This document shows, in pieces, positions 36,126-44,000 of a DNA stretch of 64,000 nucleotides (the first letter of the stretch is position 1; every line of letters starts with the position of its first letter). The translations under genes were made by a program, and so were the position numbers. Below the pieces are notes generated by a model, which searched no databases, was not told where the DNA came from, and saw nothing but the letters and a program-made list of their open reading frames with translations. Source of the DNA: Xanthobacteraceae bacterium (GTDB taxonomy: Bacteria > Pseudomonadota > Alphaproteobacteria > Rhizobiales > Xanthobacteraceae); contig JAIESR010000106.1 in assembly GCA_019745775.1 (NCBI GenBank), positions 1 through 64,000 of the forward strand, written 5' to 3'.

Positions 36126-36740
36126 ATGAACATCCTCCTCACGGGATTCGGACCTTTTCCGGGCGCACCGGTCAATCCTACGGAACGCCTGGTCGAAAAA
36201 CTCCTCCGCAGCCCTCGCCTGGCGCTCACCGGCGTGCGGCGCACCGCGCATGTGTTCCGCACCAGCTATGCGGCGGTCGATCGGGACCTGCCGGAATTGC
36301 TCAAGCACACCAAGCCCGACGTGCTGGTCATGTTCGGGCTGGCCGCGCGCGCCCGGCACCTGCGCATCGAAATCCGGGCGCGCAATGCCGCAAGCCGCAC
36401 CATGCCGGACGCCGCCGGCGGCCGCCCGCGGTCCGGTAGCATCGCACCGGAAGCGGCGGCGGCGCTGGCGATGCGTATCCCCGCGCAGCGCCTGTTGAAG
36501 GCGGCGCGCTCGACCGGCGTGAAGGCGGCGCTGTCGCGCGATGCCGGGCGCTACCTCTGCAATTATCTCTGCTGGCGCGCCACCGAAGCCGCCGCACGTC
36601 CGAACGGACCCAAGGTTGCGGCGTTCATCCATGTGCCGCGCGTGCGTGGTGCGCGCTCCCGCCATGCGCCGTTAACCTTCGACCAGCTCGTGCGCGCCGG
36701 CGAAGCCATCGTGCGCGCTGCGATCGCAGGCTCCCGTTAA
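36126..36740 (+). CDS. Pyroglutamyl-peptidase I-like protein (peptidase C15)
   Basis: 204 residues. It would remove N-terminal pyroglutamate from peptides in the cytoplasm. The N terminus MNILLTGFGPFPGAPVNPTE is diagnostic. The catalytic triad can be placed as Glu82 (ARHLRIEIRAR), Cys145 (SRDAGRYLCNYLCW) and His169 (AAFIHVPRV). The Glu region differs somewhat from the canonical AGR-x-ITPER pattern, so activity is likely but not certain. Confidence 0.88.
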   Translation: MNILLTGFGPFPGAPVNPTERLVEKLLRSPRLALTGVRRTAHVFRTSYAAVDRDLPELLKHTKPDVLVMFGLAARARHLRIEIRARNAASRTMPDAAGGRPRSGSIAPEAAAALAMRIPAQRLLKAARSTGVKAALSRDAGRYLCNYLCWRATEAAARPNGPKVAAFIHVPRVRGARSRHAPLTFDQLVRAGEAIVRAAIAGSR

Positions 36741-36860
36741 CCCCGTTGCGTTAGCCAAGCCCGAGGATTTCGCGCCGTCATGTTTCGGGACATGGCATGT
36801 GGCGTGCGTTGTGCACATGTAGATGCACGTTGTGCCGATGGATGCGCACATAGGTGCGTG

Positions 36861-38216
36861 ATGACCCTTAATCGTCGCCGCTTTCTCATTCTGGGAACTG
36901 CCGCAGCCGCCGGCACCTCGCCTGCGTTCGCGGCCCCCTCGCCGCTTGGCGCATTCGGCGTCGAAAGTTCGCAGTTCGGGCTCACACCCGGCAGCAGCGA
37001 AGACCAGAGCCGCGCGTTCCAGCGCGCCATCGATGAGACCGCACGCAACCGCACGCCGCTGGCGATCGCGCCCGGCAGCTACCGCGTCGGCAATCTGCGG
37101 CTGCCCGGCAACGCGCAGCTCGTCGGCGTGCGCGGCGCGACCAAGCTCATCCTCAGCGACAGCGCCTCGCTGCTCAGCACCGTCGGTGCGGAGCACGTTA
37201 CTTTGTCCGGCCTCGTGCTCGACGGCCAGCGGCGGCGCCTGCCGGAGCGCCGCGGCCTCCTGCATGTCGATAATGCGCGCCGCATCAGGATCGCCGACTG
37301 CGAGATCCTCGGTGCCGGCGGCACCGCCATCGCCTGCACCGCGATCGACGGCGAGATCGTCGACACGCTTATTGCCGATAGCGCCGACGTCGCGATCCAT
37401 TCGTTCGACGCGCGCGCGCTCACGATCGCGCGCAACACCATCACCGGCGCCGGCAACAACGGCATCCAGGTCTGGCGCGGCAAGTCGGGCGACGACGGCA
37501 CCATCGTCGTCGACAACCGCATCGAGGCGATCGAGAACCGCGCCGGCGGCTCCGGCCAGTACGGCAACGCGGTCAACGTGTTCCGCGCCGCCAACGTGAT
37601 CGTGCGCGGCAACCGCATCCGCAATTGCGCGTTCACGGCGGTGCGCGGCAACGCCGCCTCCAACCTCCAGGTCGAAGGCAACAGCATCGGCGACGTGCGC
37701 GAGGTCGCGGTCTACGCCGAGTTCGGTTTCGAAGGCGCGCTGGTGGCGAACAACACCATCGACGGCGCCGCGATCGGCGTTTCGATCACCAATTTCAACG
37801 AAGGCGGCCGGCTGGCAAGCGTCACCGGCAACATCATCCGCAACCTGCTGAGCAAGCGACCGGCCGGCACCGATCCGGGTGACGGCGCCGGCATCGGCAT
37901 CGCGGTCGAGGCCGACACGACCGTCACCGGCAACGTGATCGAGAATGCGCCGACCGCCGGCATGATCCTCGGCTGGGGCCATCATCTGCGCGACGTCGCC
38001 GCCACCGGCAACGTGGTGCGCAAGGCCGACATCGGCATCGGCGTCTCGGTCTCGACCGGCGCCGGCACCGCGCTGATCGCCCACAACATGATCGCGGACG
38101 TGAAACGCGGCGCGATCGTCGGCATGGACCGCAAGCGGATCGTGACCGGCGACCTGATGCGCAGCGGCGCCGAGCGCTACGCCAACCTGACTGTGAGCGG
38201 GAATCGGGTTCGGTAG
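36861..38216 (+). CDS. TIGR03808-family Tat-exported beta-helix protein
   Basis: 451 residues from ATG 36861. A twin-arginine signal (NRRRFLILGTAAAAGTSPAFA) is followed by parallel beta-helix repeats over about residues 90-440, with the ladder pattern seen in pectate-lyase-like folds (for example ALTIARNTITGAGNNGIQV, VIVRGNRIRNCAFTAVRG). TIGR03808 is a Hyphomicrobiales family of unknown function; carbohydrate binding or cleavage is suggested by the fold only. The open frame upstream to 36780 is Cys/His-rich and not family-like. Imperfect 21-bp direct repeats (36808-36849) lie just before the start. Confidence 0.88.
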   Translation: MTLNRRRFLILGTAAAAGTSPAFAAPSPLGAFGVESSQFGLTPGSSEDQSRAFQRAIDETARNRTPLAIAPGSYRVGNLRLPGNAQLVGVRGATKLILSDSASLLSTVGAEHVTLSGLVLDGQRRRLPERRGLLHVDNARRIRIADCEILGAGGTAIACTAIDGEIVDTLIADSADVAIHSFDARALTIARNTITGAGNNGIQVWRGKSGDDGTIVVDNRIEAIENRAGGSGQYGNAVNVFRAANVIVRGNRIRNCAFTAVRGNAASNLQVEGNSIGDVREVAVYAEFGFEGALVANNTIDGAAIGVSITNFNEGGRLASVTGNIIRNLLSKRPAGTDPGDGAGIGIAVEADTTVTGNVIENAPTAGMILGWGHHLRDVAATGNVVRKADIGIGVSVSTGAGTALIAHNMIADVKRGAIVGMDRKRIVTGDLMRSGAERYANLTVSGNRVR

Positions 38217-38225
38217 GACATGTCT

Positions 38226-38314
38226 GTAGCCCGGATTGAGCGGAAGCGAAATCCGGGACGATTGTCGAACCACACACCGCGCTCCCGGGTTTCGCTGCGC
38301 TCAACCCGGGCTAC
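38226..38314. repeat. Palindromic intergenic repeat (GTAGCCCGGAT / ACCCGGGCTAC type)
   Basis: The left end GTAGCCCGGATTGAGCG pairs with the right end CGCTCAACCCGGGCTAC across about 55 bp. An inner AATCCGGG/CCCGGGTTT pair also exists. Repeats of this type recur between genes in many proteobacterial genomes. It starts 9 bp after the TIGR03808 stop. Confidence 0.75.
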
Positions 38315-38448
38315 GATTTCCGCGCAAGCATCCCGGGTGGCCACCGGACCCCGATATCGCTCCGCTGCGACATTACGACATTGTCATTTGCGGACTGGCG
38401 GACTCCGACGCCATATTTCCGGCAGACCGTCACGCATCATCAAGGGCC

Positions 38449-39222
38449 ATGCGCATCACCACGCTTCGCCGGTTTCTGATCGGCCTCACTCTTCTCTTCC
38501 TGTTTCCCCTCGCCGCCCACGCCGTCATCCATTCGCTGGAAAACCATCCGGATAATTTCCGCACGGCAAACTGGGGAAGCGTCGGCATGCTCGGCGACGC
38601 CAGCGCCGACCGCGAGGCGCGACTCCTGATCTTCGCGGGCCGCACCGGCCGCTGGAAAGGGATATTCTCGGTGCATAGCTGGGTGGTCTACAAGCCGGAG
38701 GGCGCCGCTACCTGGAGCCGCTATGACGTGGTCGGCTGGGGCAATCCGGTGCGCATGAACGGCTGGGCGCCGGATGGCCGCTGGTATGGCGACGTGCCGC
38801 GCGTCCTCCTCGATCTCAAGGGCGCGCCTGCGGAGGCGATGATCCCGAAGGTGAGAAGCGCGATCGCGGAGTATCGCTACCGCAATTACGGCGACTACCG
38901 GATGTGGCCGGGCCCGAACAGCAACACCTTCATCGCCGCCGTCCTGCGCGGGGCGCCGGAACTGGCGATGACGCTGCCGCCGAACGCCGTCGGCAAGGAT
39001 TTCCGCGACGGCTTCTACGCCGGACTGACCGACAGCCGTACCGGCGTCGAATTGTCGATGTTCGGTCTCCTCGGCTTCAAGGCCGGCTGGGTCGAAGGCA
39101 TCGAGTTCAATTTCCTCGGCCTCGTCGCCGGGCTCGACCTGCGGCACCCCGCGGTGAAACTGCCGGGCTTCGGCCGTATCGGCATCGACAACGGCACCGC
39201 GATCGCCGCACCGGCGCGCTGA
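38449..39222 (+). CDS. DUF3750 domain-containing exported protein
   Basis: 257 residues from ATG 38449 with an N-terminal hydrophobic signal (FLIGLTLLFLFPLAAHA). The conserved DUF3750 core includes IFAGRTGRWKGIFSVHSWVV, RYDVVGWGNP, YRMWPGPNSNTFIAAVL and FGLLGFKAGWVEGIEFNFLG. The pattern of conserved His, Trp and Asn is enzyme-like, but no function is established. An upstream open frame to 38236 runs into the palindromic repeat and is rejected. Confidence 0.87.
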   Translation: MRITTLRRFLIGLTLLFLFPLAAHAVIHSLENHPDNFRTANWGSVGMLGDASADREARLLIFAGRTGRWKGIFSVHSWVVYKPEGAATWSRYDVVGWGNPVRMNGWAPDGRWYGDVPRVLLDLKGAPAEAMIPKVRSAIAEYRYRNYGDYRMWPGPNSNTFIAAVLRGAPELAMTLPPNAVGKDFRDGFYAGLTDSRTGVELSMFGLLGFKAGWVEGIEFNFLGLVAGLDLRHPAVKLPGFGRIGIDNGTAIAAPAR

Positions 39223-39347
39223 CGCGACATCATCCGCAATCTGACCCCCCTGCATCGCCGCGCTGGCGATGATCGATGTCGGATGCCCCGGTTTTGTGGC
39301 AAGCTATCGCGGTCTTCGAGCGCAATCTGACCAGTGGGAGGTCGCGT

Positions 39348-40124
39348 ATGGGCACGAGACGGGTCATCACGACACTGGCGTTGACGGCGGGATTGTTGGT
39401 GCTTTCCGATGCGCCGTCGCTTCGCGCGGCGGAAATCCGGGTTCTGTTTCCGGCCGGCCTCAAGGCGGTCACCGACGTCCTGGTGCCGCAGTTCGAGCAA
39501 TCGACCGGCCACAAAGTGAGCCTCAGCTACGCGAACATCGGAACGCTCACGGACCGCGTCCGCAACAAGGAAGCCGCCGACATGGCGGTGGTGTCCCCGC
39601 GGCAATGGGAATCGCTGCACAAGGCGTATCTGTTCAGCGCCGACGTGCGGGTCCGGATTGCTCATGTTGCGGTCGGCGCCGCGGTCAAGAAGGGCGCCAA
39701 CCGGCCCCCGCTCGGATCGAATGACGAGGTCAGGAAGACGCTTCTAAGCGCCAGCTCGGTGGGCATCAGCAACCCGGAGGGCGGCGGCACGACCGGCAAC
39801 GCCGCCCTGGTCGTGTTTGAACGGCTGGGCATCACGGATGAGATGAAAGCACGAACCAGGGTGGCGATGGACACCGCCACGCTGTTGCGGGACGTGGCGA
39901 AGGGCGAGATCGAGATCGGCATCTCGCCGGCGACGTTCATTGTGCAATCGTCCGCCGTCGACCTTGCCGGCGTGCTGCCGGGCAATCTGCAGATCTACAC
40001 CGAGTTCGTCGCCGGCATCACCACCTATGCGCAGCAGCCCGATGCGGCGCGCGCGCTGGTCAAGTTCCTGAGATCGCCGGCTGCCGAGCCGGTGTTCAAG
40101 GCGATGGGTGCCAACCCGGGATAA
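39348..40124 (+). CDS. Periplasmic substrate-binding protein, ModA-like
   Basis: 258 residues from ATG 39348, with GGGAGG upstream. A signal peptide (ALTAGLLVLSDAPSLRAAE) precedes a type II periplasmic binding fold: VLFPAGLKAVTDVLVPQFE, MAVVSPRQWESL, GISNPEGGGTTGNAALVVFE. It resembles molybdate-binding-like and extracellular solute-binding proteins. No permease or ATPase gene adjoins, so it is a solitary binding protein. It lies 89 bp upstream of arsS on the same strand; a link with arsenic compounds is possible but unproven. Confidence 0.75.
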   Translation: MGTRRVITTLALTAGLLVLSDAPSLRAAEIRVLFPAGLKAVTDVLVPQFEQSTGHKVSLSYANIGTLTDRVRNKEAADMAVVSPRQWESLHKAYLFSADVRVRIAHVAVGAAVKKGANRPPLGSNDEVRKTLLSASSVGISNPEGGGTTGNAALVVFERLGITDEMKARTRVAMDTATLLRDVAKGEIEIGISPATFIVQSSAVDLAGVLPGNLQIYTEFVAGITTYAQQPDAARALVKFLRSPAAEPVFKAMGANPG

Positions 40125-40213
40125 GCTCCGTTCACGCGCGTCGTCACGACAATGTGTCGCGACGCAGTCTTCGGAAGGCTGACGCGGGCTGACCCGCGTG
40201 CCACCATGGCTCC

Positions 40214-41194
40214 ATGCGCGAGACCCTGCCGCTGCTGGAGCAAATCCCCTTCCCGCCGATCCGGCGCGGACGGCTCGACACGCTGCAGCTCAATGTCGGC
40301 TATCGCTGCAATCAGAGCTGCGTGCACTGCCACGTCGATGCGAGTCCGCACCGCACCGAGGAGATGGCGGCGGACGTCGCCGACCTCGCGCTGGCGTTCA
40401 TCGAGCGGCAGAGACTCGCGACCCTCGACATCACCGGCGGCGCGCCGGAGCTCAACCCGCACTTCCGGCGGCTGGTGACAAGCGCCCGCGCGCGCGGCGT
40501 CCGCGTCACGGACCGCTGCAATCTCACCATCCTGGAAGAACCGGGACACGAAGACCTCGCCGCATTTCTCGCGCGCGAGCAGGTCGAGGTCGTCGCCTCG
40601 CTGCCGTGCTATCTCGAAAGCAATGTCGATCGCCAGCGCGGCAAGGGCGTGTTCGAGAGGTCGATCCGCGGATTGCGGCGACTCAACGCGCTCGGCTACG
40701 GACGTGACGGTACCAGCTTGGTGCTCGATCTCGTCTACAACCCGCAGGGTCCATCGCTGCCGCCGCCGCAACAGGCGCTCGAGGCCGACTACAAGCGCGC
40801 GCTGGGGCGCCACGGCATCGTGTTCAATCGCCTGCTCACGCTCGCCAACATGCCGATCAATCGCTTCGGCTCGATGCTGGCGATCAAGGGCGAGTTCGAT
40901 CGCTATCTCGGCGTGCTGCGCGCCGCCCATGCCGACGCCAATCTCAACCATGTGATGTGCCGCACCCTGGTCTCGGTCGACTGGGAGGGTTTCGTCTACG
41001 ACTGCGATTTCAACCAGATGCTCGCGCTGCCGCTCGCCGGACCTGGCGTTCATGGGACGCGGCAGCGCGTGCACCTCTCCGATCTGCTCGACGCCGACCT
41101 CGCCGGCAATCCGATCCGGGTCGCGGGCCATTGCTATGGCTGCACCGCCGGGCAAGGATCGAGCTGCGGCGGGGCGCTCGCCGCAGCGGAGTGA
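40214..41194 (+). CDS. arsS: Arsenosugar biosynthesis radical SAM protein ArsS
   Basis: 326 residues. Radical SAM motif CNQSCVHCH (Cys32, Cys36, Cys39) binds the [4Fe-4S]-SAM cluster; GGAPELNPHF follows. The C-terminal half has further cysteines (FVYDCDFNQ, HCYGCTAGQGSSCGG) typical of the radical SAM/Cys-rich ArsS family (TIGR04167). ArsS is thought to transfer the 5'-deoxyadenosyl group to a methylated arsenite in arsenosugar synthesis. It heads a three-gene run with two companion proteins of the same pathway. The arsM methyltransferase is not in the window. Confidence 0.93.
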   Translation: MRETLPLLEQIPFPPIRRGRLDTLQLNVGYRCNQSCVHCHVDASPHRTEEMAADVADLALAFIERQRLATLDITGGAPELNPHFRRLVTSARARGVRVTDRCNLTILEEPGHEDLAAFLAREQVEVVASLPCYLESNVDRQRGKGVFERSIRGLRRLNALGYGRDGTSLVLDLVYNPQGPSLPPPQQALEADYKRALGRHGIVFNRLLTLANMPINRFGSMLAIKGEFDRYLGVLRAAHADANLNHVMCRTLVSVDWEGFVYDCDFNQMLALPLAGPGVHGTRQRVHLSDLLDADLAGNPIRVAGHCYGCTAGQGSSCGGALAAAE

Positions 41195-41209
41195 CTGTCG
41201 AGGGCAGCG

Positions 41210-41899
41210 ATGGCCCGCCTCTCCATCATCATGCCGGTGCTCGACGAAGGCGAAGGCATCGCCCAGGCGCTCGACGCGCTCGCCGAACTGCGCACGCTCG
41301 GCGTCGAAGTCATCGTCGTCGACGGCGGCAGCCACGACGCGACGGTGCCGCGCGCGCGGCTGCGCGCCGACCACGTACTGACGGCGCCGCGCGGCCGTGC
41401 GTCGCAGATGAATACCGGTGCCGCCAAGGCGTCCGGCGACGTGCTGCTGTTCCTGCATGCCGATACGCAGCTGCCGCCCGAGGCCGAGCGGCTGGTGCTC
41501 GACGGCCTCGCCCGCTCGGATCGGGTGTGGGGCCGCTTCGACGTCACCATCGCGGGGCGGCACCCGATGCTCAGGCTCGTCGCGGCGACGATGAACCTGC
41601 GCTCGCGGATCAGCGGCGTCGCCACCGGCGACCAGGCGATCTTCGCGAAGCGTGATGCATTCGACGCCGCCGGCCGTTTTCCCGACATCCCGCTGATGGA
41701 GGACATCGCGCTGTCGAAGCGGCTCAAGCGCGTCTCCCGGCCGCTCTGCCTGCGTGCCCGCGCCGTCACCTCGGGCCGGCGCTGGGAAACGCACGGTGTA
41801 TTTCGCACCATCTTGCTGATGTGGCGGCTGCGACTCGCTTATTTCTTCGGTGCCGACCCGGCGGCACTGGCGGGGCGCTATCGCTATGGCGGCGGCTGA
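41210..41899 (+). CDS. TIGR04283-family arsenosugar-associated glycosyltransferase
   Basis: 229 residues; a GT2-fold cytoplasmic glycosyltransferase. It starts LSIIMPVLDEGEGIAQALDA, then VIVVDGGSHDAT, LHADTQLPP (DxD-equivalent), VTIAGRHPMLRLVAA and GVATGDQAIFAKRDAF. TIGR04283 members co-occur with ArsS and are thought to process the arsenic-linked sugar. It begins 15 bp after arsS and overlaps the next gene by 14 bases, so the three genes are one operon. Confidence 0.9.
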   Translation: MARLSIIMPVLDEGEGIAQALDALAELRTLGVEVIVVDGGSHDATVPRARLRADHVLTAPRGRASQMNTGAAKASGDVLLFLHADTQLPPEAERLVLDGLARSDRVWGRFDVTIAGRHPMLRLVAATMNLRSRISGVATGDQAIFAKRDAFDAAGRFPDIPLMEDIALSKRLKRVSRPLCLRARAVTSGRRWETHGVFRTILLMWRLRLAYFFGADPAALAGRYRYGGG

Positions 41900-42518
41900 A
41901 CCGGTTTCGATTGCGGTGCTGGCGAAGGCGCCGGTGGCGGGCTTCGCCAAGACCCGCTTGATTCCGGCGTTGGGCGCCGGCCGCGCCGCGAAGCTGCAGG
42001 CGCGGCTGACCGACCGTGCGGCAGAAATGGCCTGTGCCGCCGCCACCGGGCCGGTGACGGTGTGGGCGACGCCGGACGAGACCCATCCGACCTTCAAGAT
42101 GCTCGCGACCCATCGCGGGGTCGCGCTGGCGCGCCAGCCCGACGGCGATCTCGGCGCGCGCATCCTCGCCGGGCTCAAGGCTCCCGGCGGTCCGACGCTG
42201 GTCATCGGCACCGACTGCCCGGCGATGATGCCCGCGCACCTGCGCAAGGCGGCGGACGTCCTGCGCGGCGGCGCCGACGCGGTGGTCTACCCCGCCGAGG
42301 ACGGCGGCTATGTGCTGATCGGCATGCGCAAGCCGCTGCCGGCGCTGTTCGCCGGCATGCGCTGGAGCACCAGCGGGGTGATGGACGAAACCCGCCGGCG
42401 GCTGCGCTACCACCGGCTGACCTGGCAGGAGCCCGTCACGCTGTGGGACGTCGACGTGCCGGAGGATCTTCCGCGACTGCGCGGGCTTGGACTGCTGGAT
42501 GAGTTTTCGCGGCGGTGA
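41886..42518 (+). CDS. TIGR04282-family arsenosugar-associated protein (DUF2064)
   Basis: 210 residues from ATG 41886, overlapping the upstream gene by 14 bases. The nucleotidyltransferase-like GT-A fold is indicated by VLAKAPVAGFAKTRLIPAL, GPTLVIGTDCPAMMPAHLR, VYPAEDGGYVLIGM and VTLWDVDVPEDL. The DUF2064 / TIGR04282 group accompanies ArsS and TIGR04283; its exact step is not settled. A longer in-frame start at 41850 is unlikely. Last gene of the operon. Confidence 0.9.
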   Translation: MAAAEPVSIAVLAKAPVAGFAKTRLIPALGAGRAAKLQARLTDRAAEMACAAATGPVTVWATPDETHPTFKMLATHRGVALARQPDGDLGARILAGLKAPGGPTLVIGTDCPAMMPAHLRKAADVLRGGADAVVYPAEDGGYVLIGMRKPLPALFAGMRWSTSGVMDETRRRLRYHRLTWQEPVTLWDVDVPEDLPRLRGLGLLDEFSRR

Positions 42519-42630
42519 TCCCGTGCGAACACCGCTACAGGGCGCGGACCCGCGGCACGACACGGATCGAACGTTATTGTCCCGCGCCAGAACGCCGTAA
42601 CGCGCCCGGGCATTCCCGAACCGTCGACCA

Positions 42631-43956
42631 TCAATTGGCGGCACGCCGCAGCGTGACCGTGCCCCTGGTCCCCGCGCCGCCGGTCTCATGCGTCCACTTG
42701 TATTGACGGGTGCCGTCGGGAAGCACTTCGCCCTCGCCAAGAGGGCTCGGCGATCCCAGCAACTGCTCCGGCGTCCATACACCCATCTTGAACGTCCATC
42801 CGCCAGGCGGGCCGATCGGGCCGCCGCGCCCACCATCGCATAGGGCTTCTGCTCTCAGCACCGTTTCTTCGATGTCGCGGATGAAGACTTTCAGCGTGGA
42901 TCCCTCCTTCGGCGAACTCGTTTCCGTAAAAGCCCCGACCAAAGAAACGCGGAAGCGACCGGGCTGAACCATCCGAAACGAGCAGCCGCCGGTGGAATAG
43001 TCGACATGCACTTGTCGACCGGTCATCGTGCCGGTCAAGTTGCCCTTGCCGTCATGATTGAAAACGATGTCGGCCTGGGTCCGGTACACGTCCCGCCCGA
43101 CCGTGAAGCTGACCTGCGTGAACGTGCCGTAGAAGTCGCCGGTCGGGAATTCGCCGACATCGAAGTCGGTCAACCCGACATGATCCATCGCAGTGGCGGT
43201 GAGCCGCACCACCGGCGGCGGATTGGCGGGCACCGTGTAGGTGGCCCTGACCTCGCGCTCCGGCGGCGTGCCGACGCAGCCCGCAGGCGCAGGCGGATAG
43301 GTCGGACCGGCGATCAGCCGGTCGCCTTCGCTGTCGGCGACCAGGGTGACGGTCTTGATCCCGCTCTGCCAGGCGTTGGCGTCGTCGCGTGCCTTCATTG
43401 TGACGACGATCTGCTGGCCAGGCTGAACCTTGCTGCCCTTGGTCGGCTTGGAGGTGGTAGTGAGTTTAGGCTTCTCCTTGTCCTGTGCGCTATGTGCGCT
43501 GATCGCCACCATCCTGGCGAGGCCCTGCTCGCTGACCTCCGAGGTGACCCGCACGGATGGGCCAAAACCTTTCAGGATGGAGGCGATTACGTCCCGGCGC
43601 GCGAAAGCGAGGGCTTGGTTCTCTACGCGCAATCTGTCGAGGTCTGCTTTCGTGGTGGTCTTAACGATACCTGGATGCACCCCTGCGAAGACCGTGACAT
43701 CGACATCGATCGGGCATTTGGAGCCAGCTTGTGCCTGCTGCGCCTTCGTCACAAAATCGACCAGCCAACTGGTGCCGCGGCCAGCGCCGCCGGGCATGTC
43801 TGTGCTATCGGGTCCGTTGAAGAGGCGATCGGCCGCGATCGACTGGCTCGGTCCTTTCGGCGCCTGGGCGGCGGATTGTCCCGACGGCACGATCAGGCCG
43901 ATGCTGCCGAGCGCGAGCGCGGCCGACGTTGCGATCATCGCGATGAAGCGTTCCAT
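42631..43956 (-). CDS. Exported protein of unknown function, OmpA-like middle segment
   Basis: 441 residues from ATG 43956 with a signal (IATSAALALGSIGLIVPSG). Residues about 80-165 read like an OmpA-type peptidoglycan-association fold (LDRLRVENQALAFARRDVIA, FGPSVRVTSEVSEQGLARMV), though the key Asp and Arg cannot be assigned surely. An Ig-like segment (about 175-265) and a beta-rich C-terminal domain ending EVLPDGTRQYKWTHETGG follow. It lies 44 bp after the VWA gene and is probably co-transcribed. I do not recognise the whole family. Confidence 0.7.
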   Translation of the reverse strand: MERFIAMIATSAALALGSIGLIVPSGQSAAQAPKGPSQSIAADRLFNGPDSTDMPGGAGRGTSWLVDFVTKAQQAQAGSKCPIDVDVTVFAGVHPGIVKTTTKADLDRLRVENQALAFARRDVIASILKGFGPSVRVTSEVSEQGLARMVAISAHSAQDKEKPKLTTTSKPTKGSKVQPGQQIVVTMKARDDANAWQSGIKTVTLVADSEGDRLIAGPTYPPAPAGCVGTPPEREVRATYTVPANPPPVVRLTATAMDHVGLTDFDVGEFPTGDFYGTFTQVSFTVGRDVYRTQADIVFNHDGKGNLTGTMTGRQVHVDYSTGGCSFRMVQPGRFRVSLVGAFTETSSPKEGSTLKVFIRDIEETVLRAEALCDGGRGGPIGPPGGWTFKMGVWTPEQLLGSPSPLGEGEVLPDGTRQYKWTHETGGAGTRGTVTLRRAAN

Positions 43957-44000
43957 GGTCGCTCCTTTCGTAGCCGCGGCGACCGCTCCAAGCCGCAGCC

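Noticed and set aside
36780-36860. Cys/His-rich N-terminal extension of the TIGR03808 protein
   Set aside because: The Tat signal begins at 36861 and the extension would place it inside the protein.
40025-42247. 740-residue minus-strand frame across the arsenosugar genes
   Set aside because: It crosses three well-supported plus-strand genes and has no recognisable domain.
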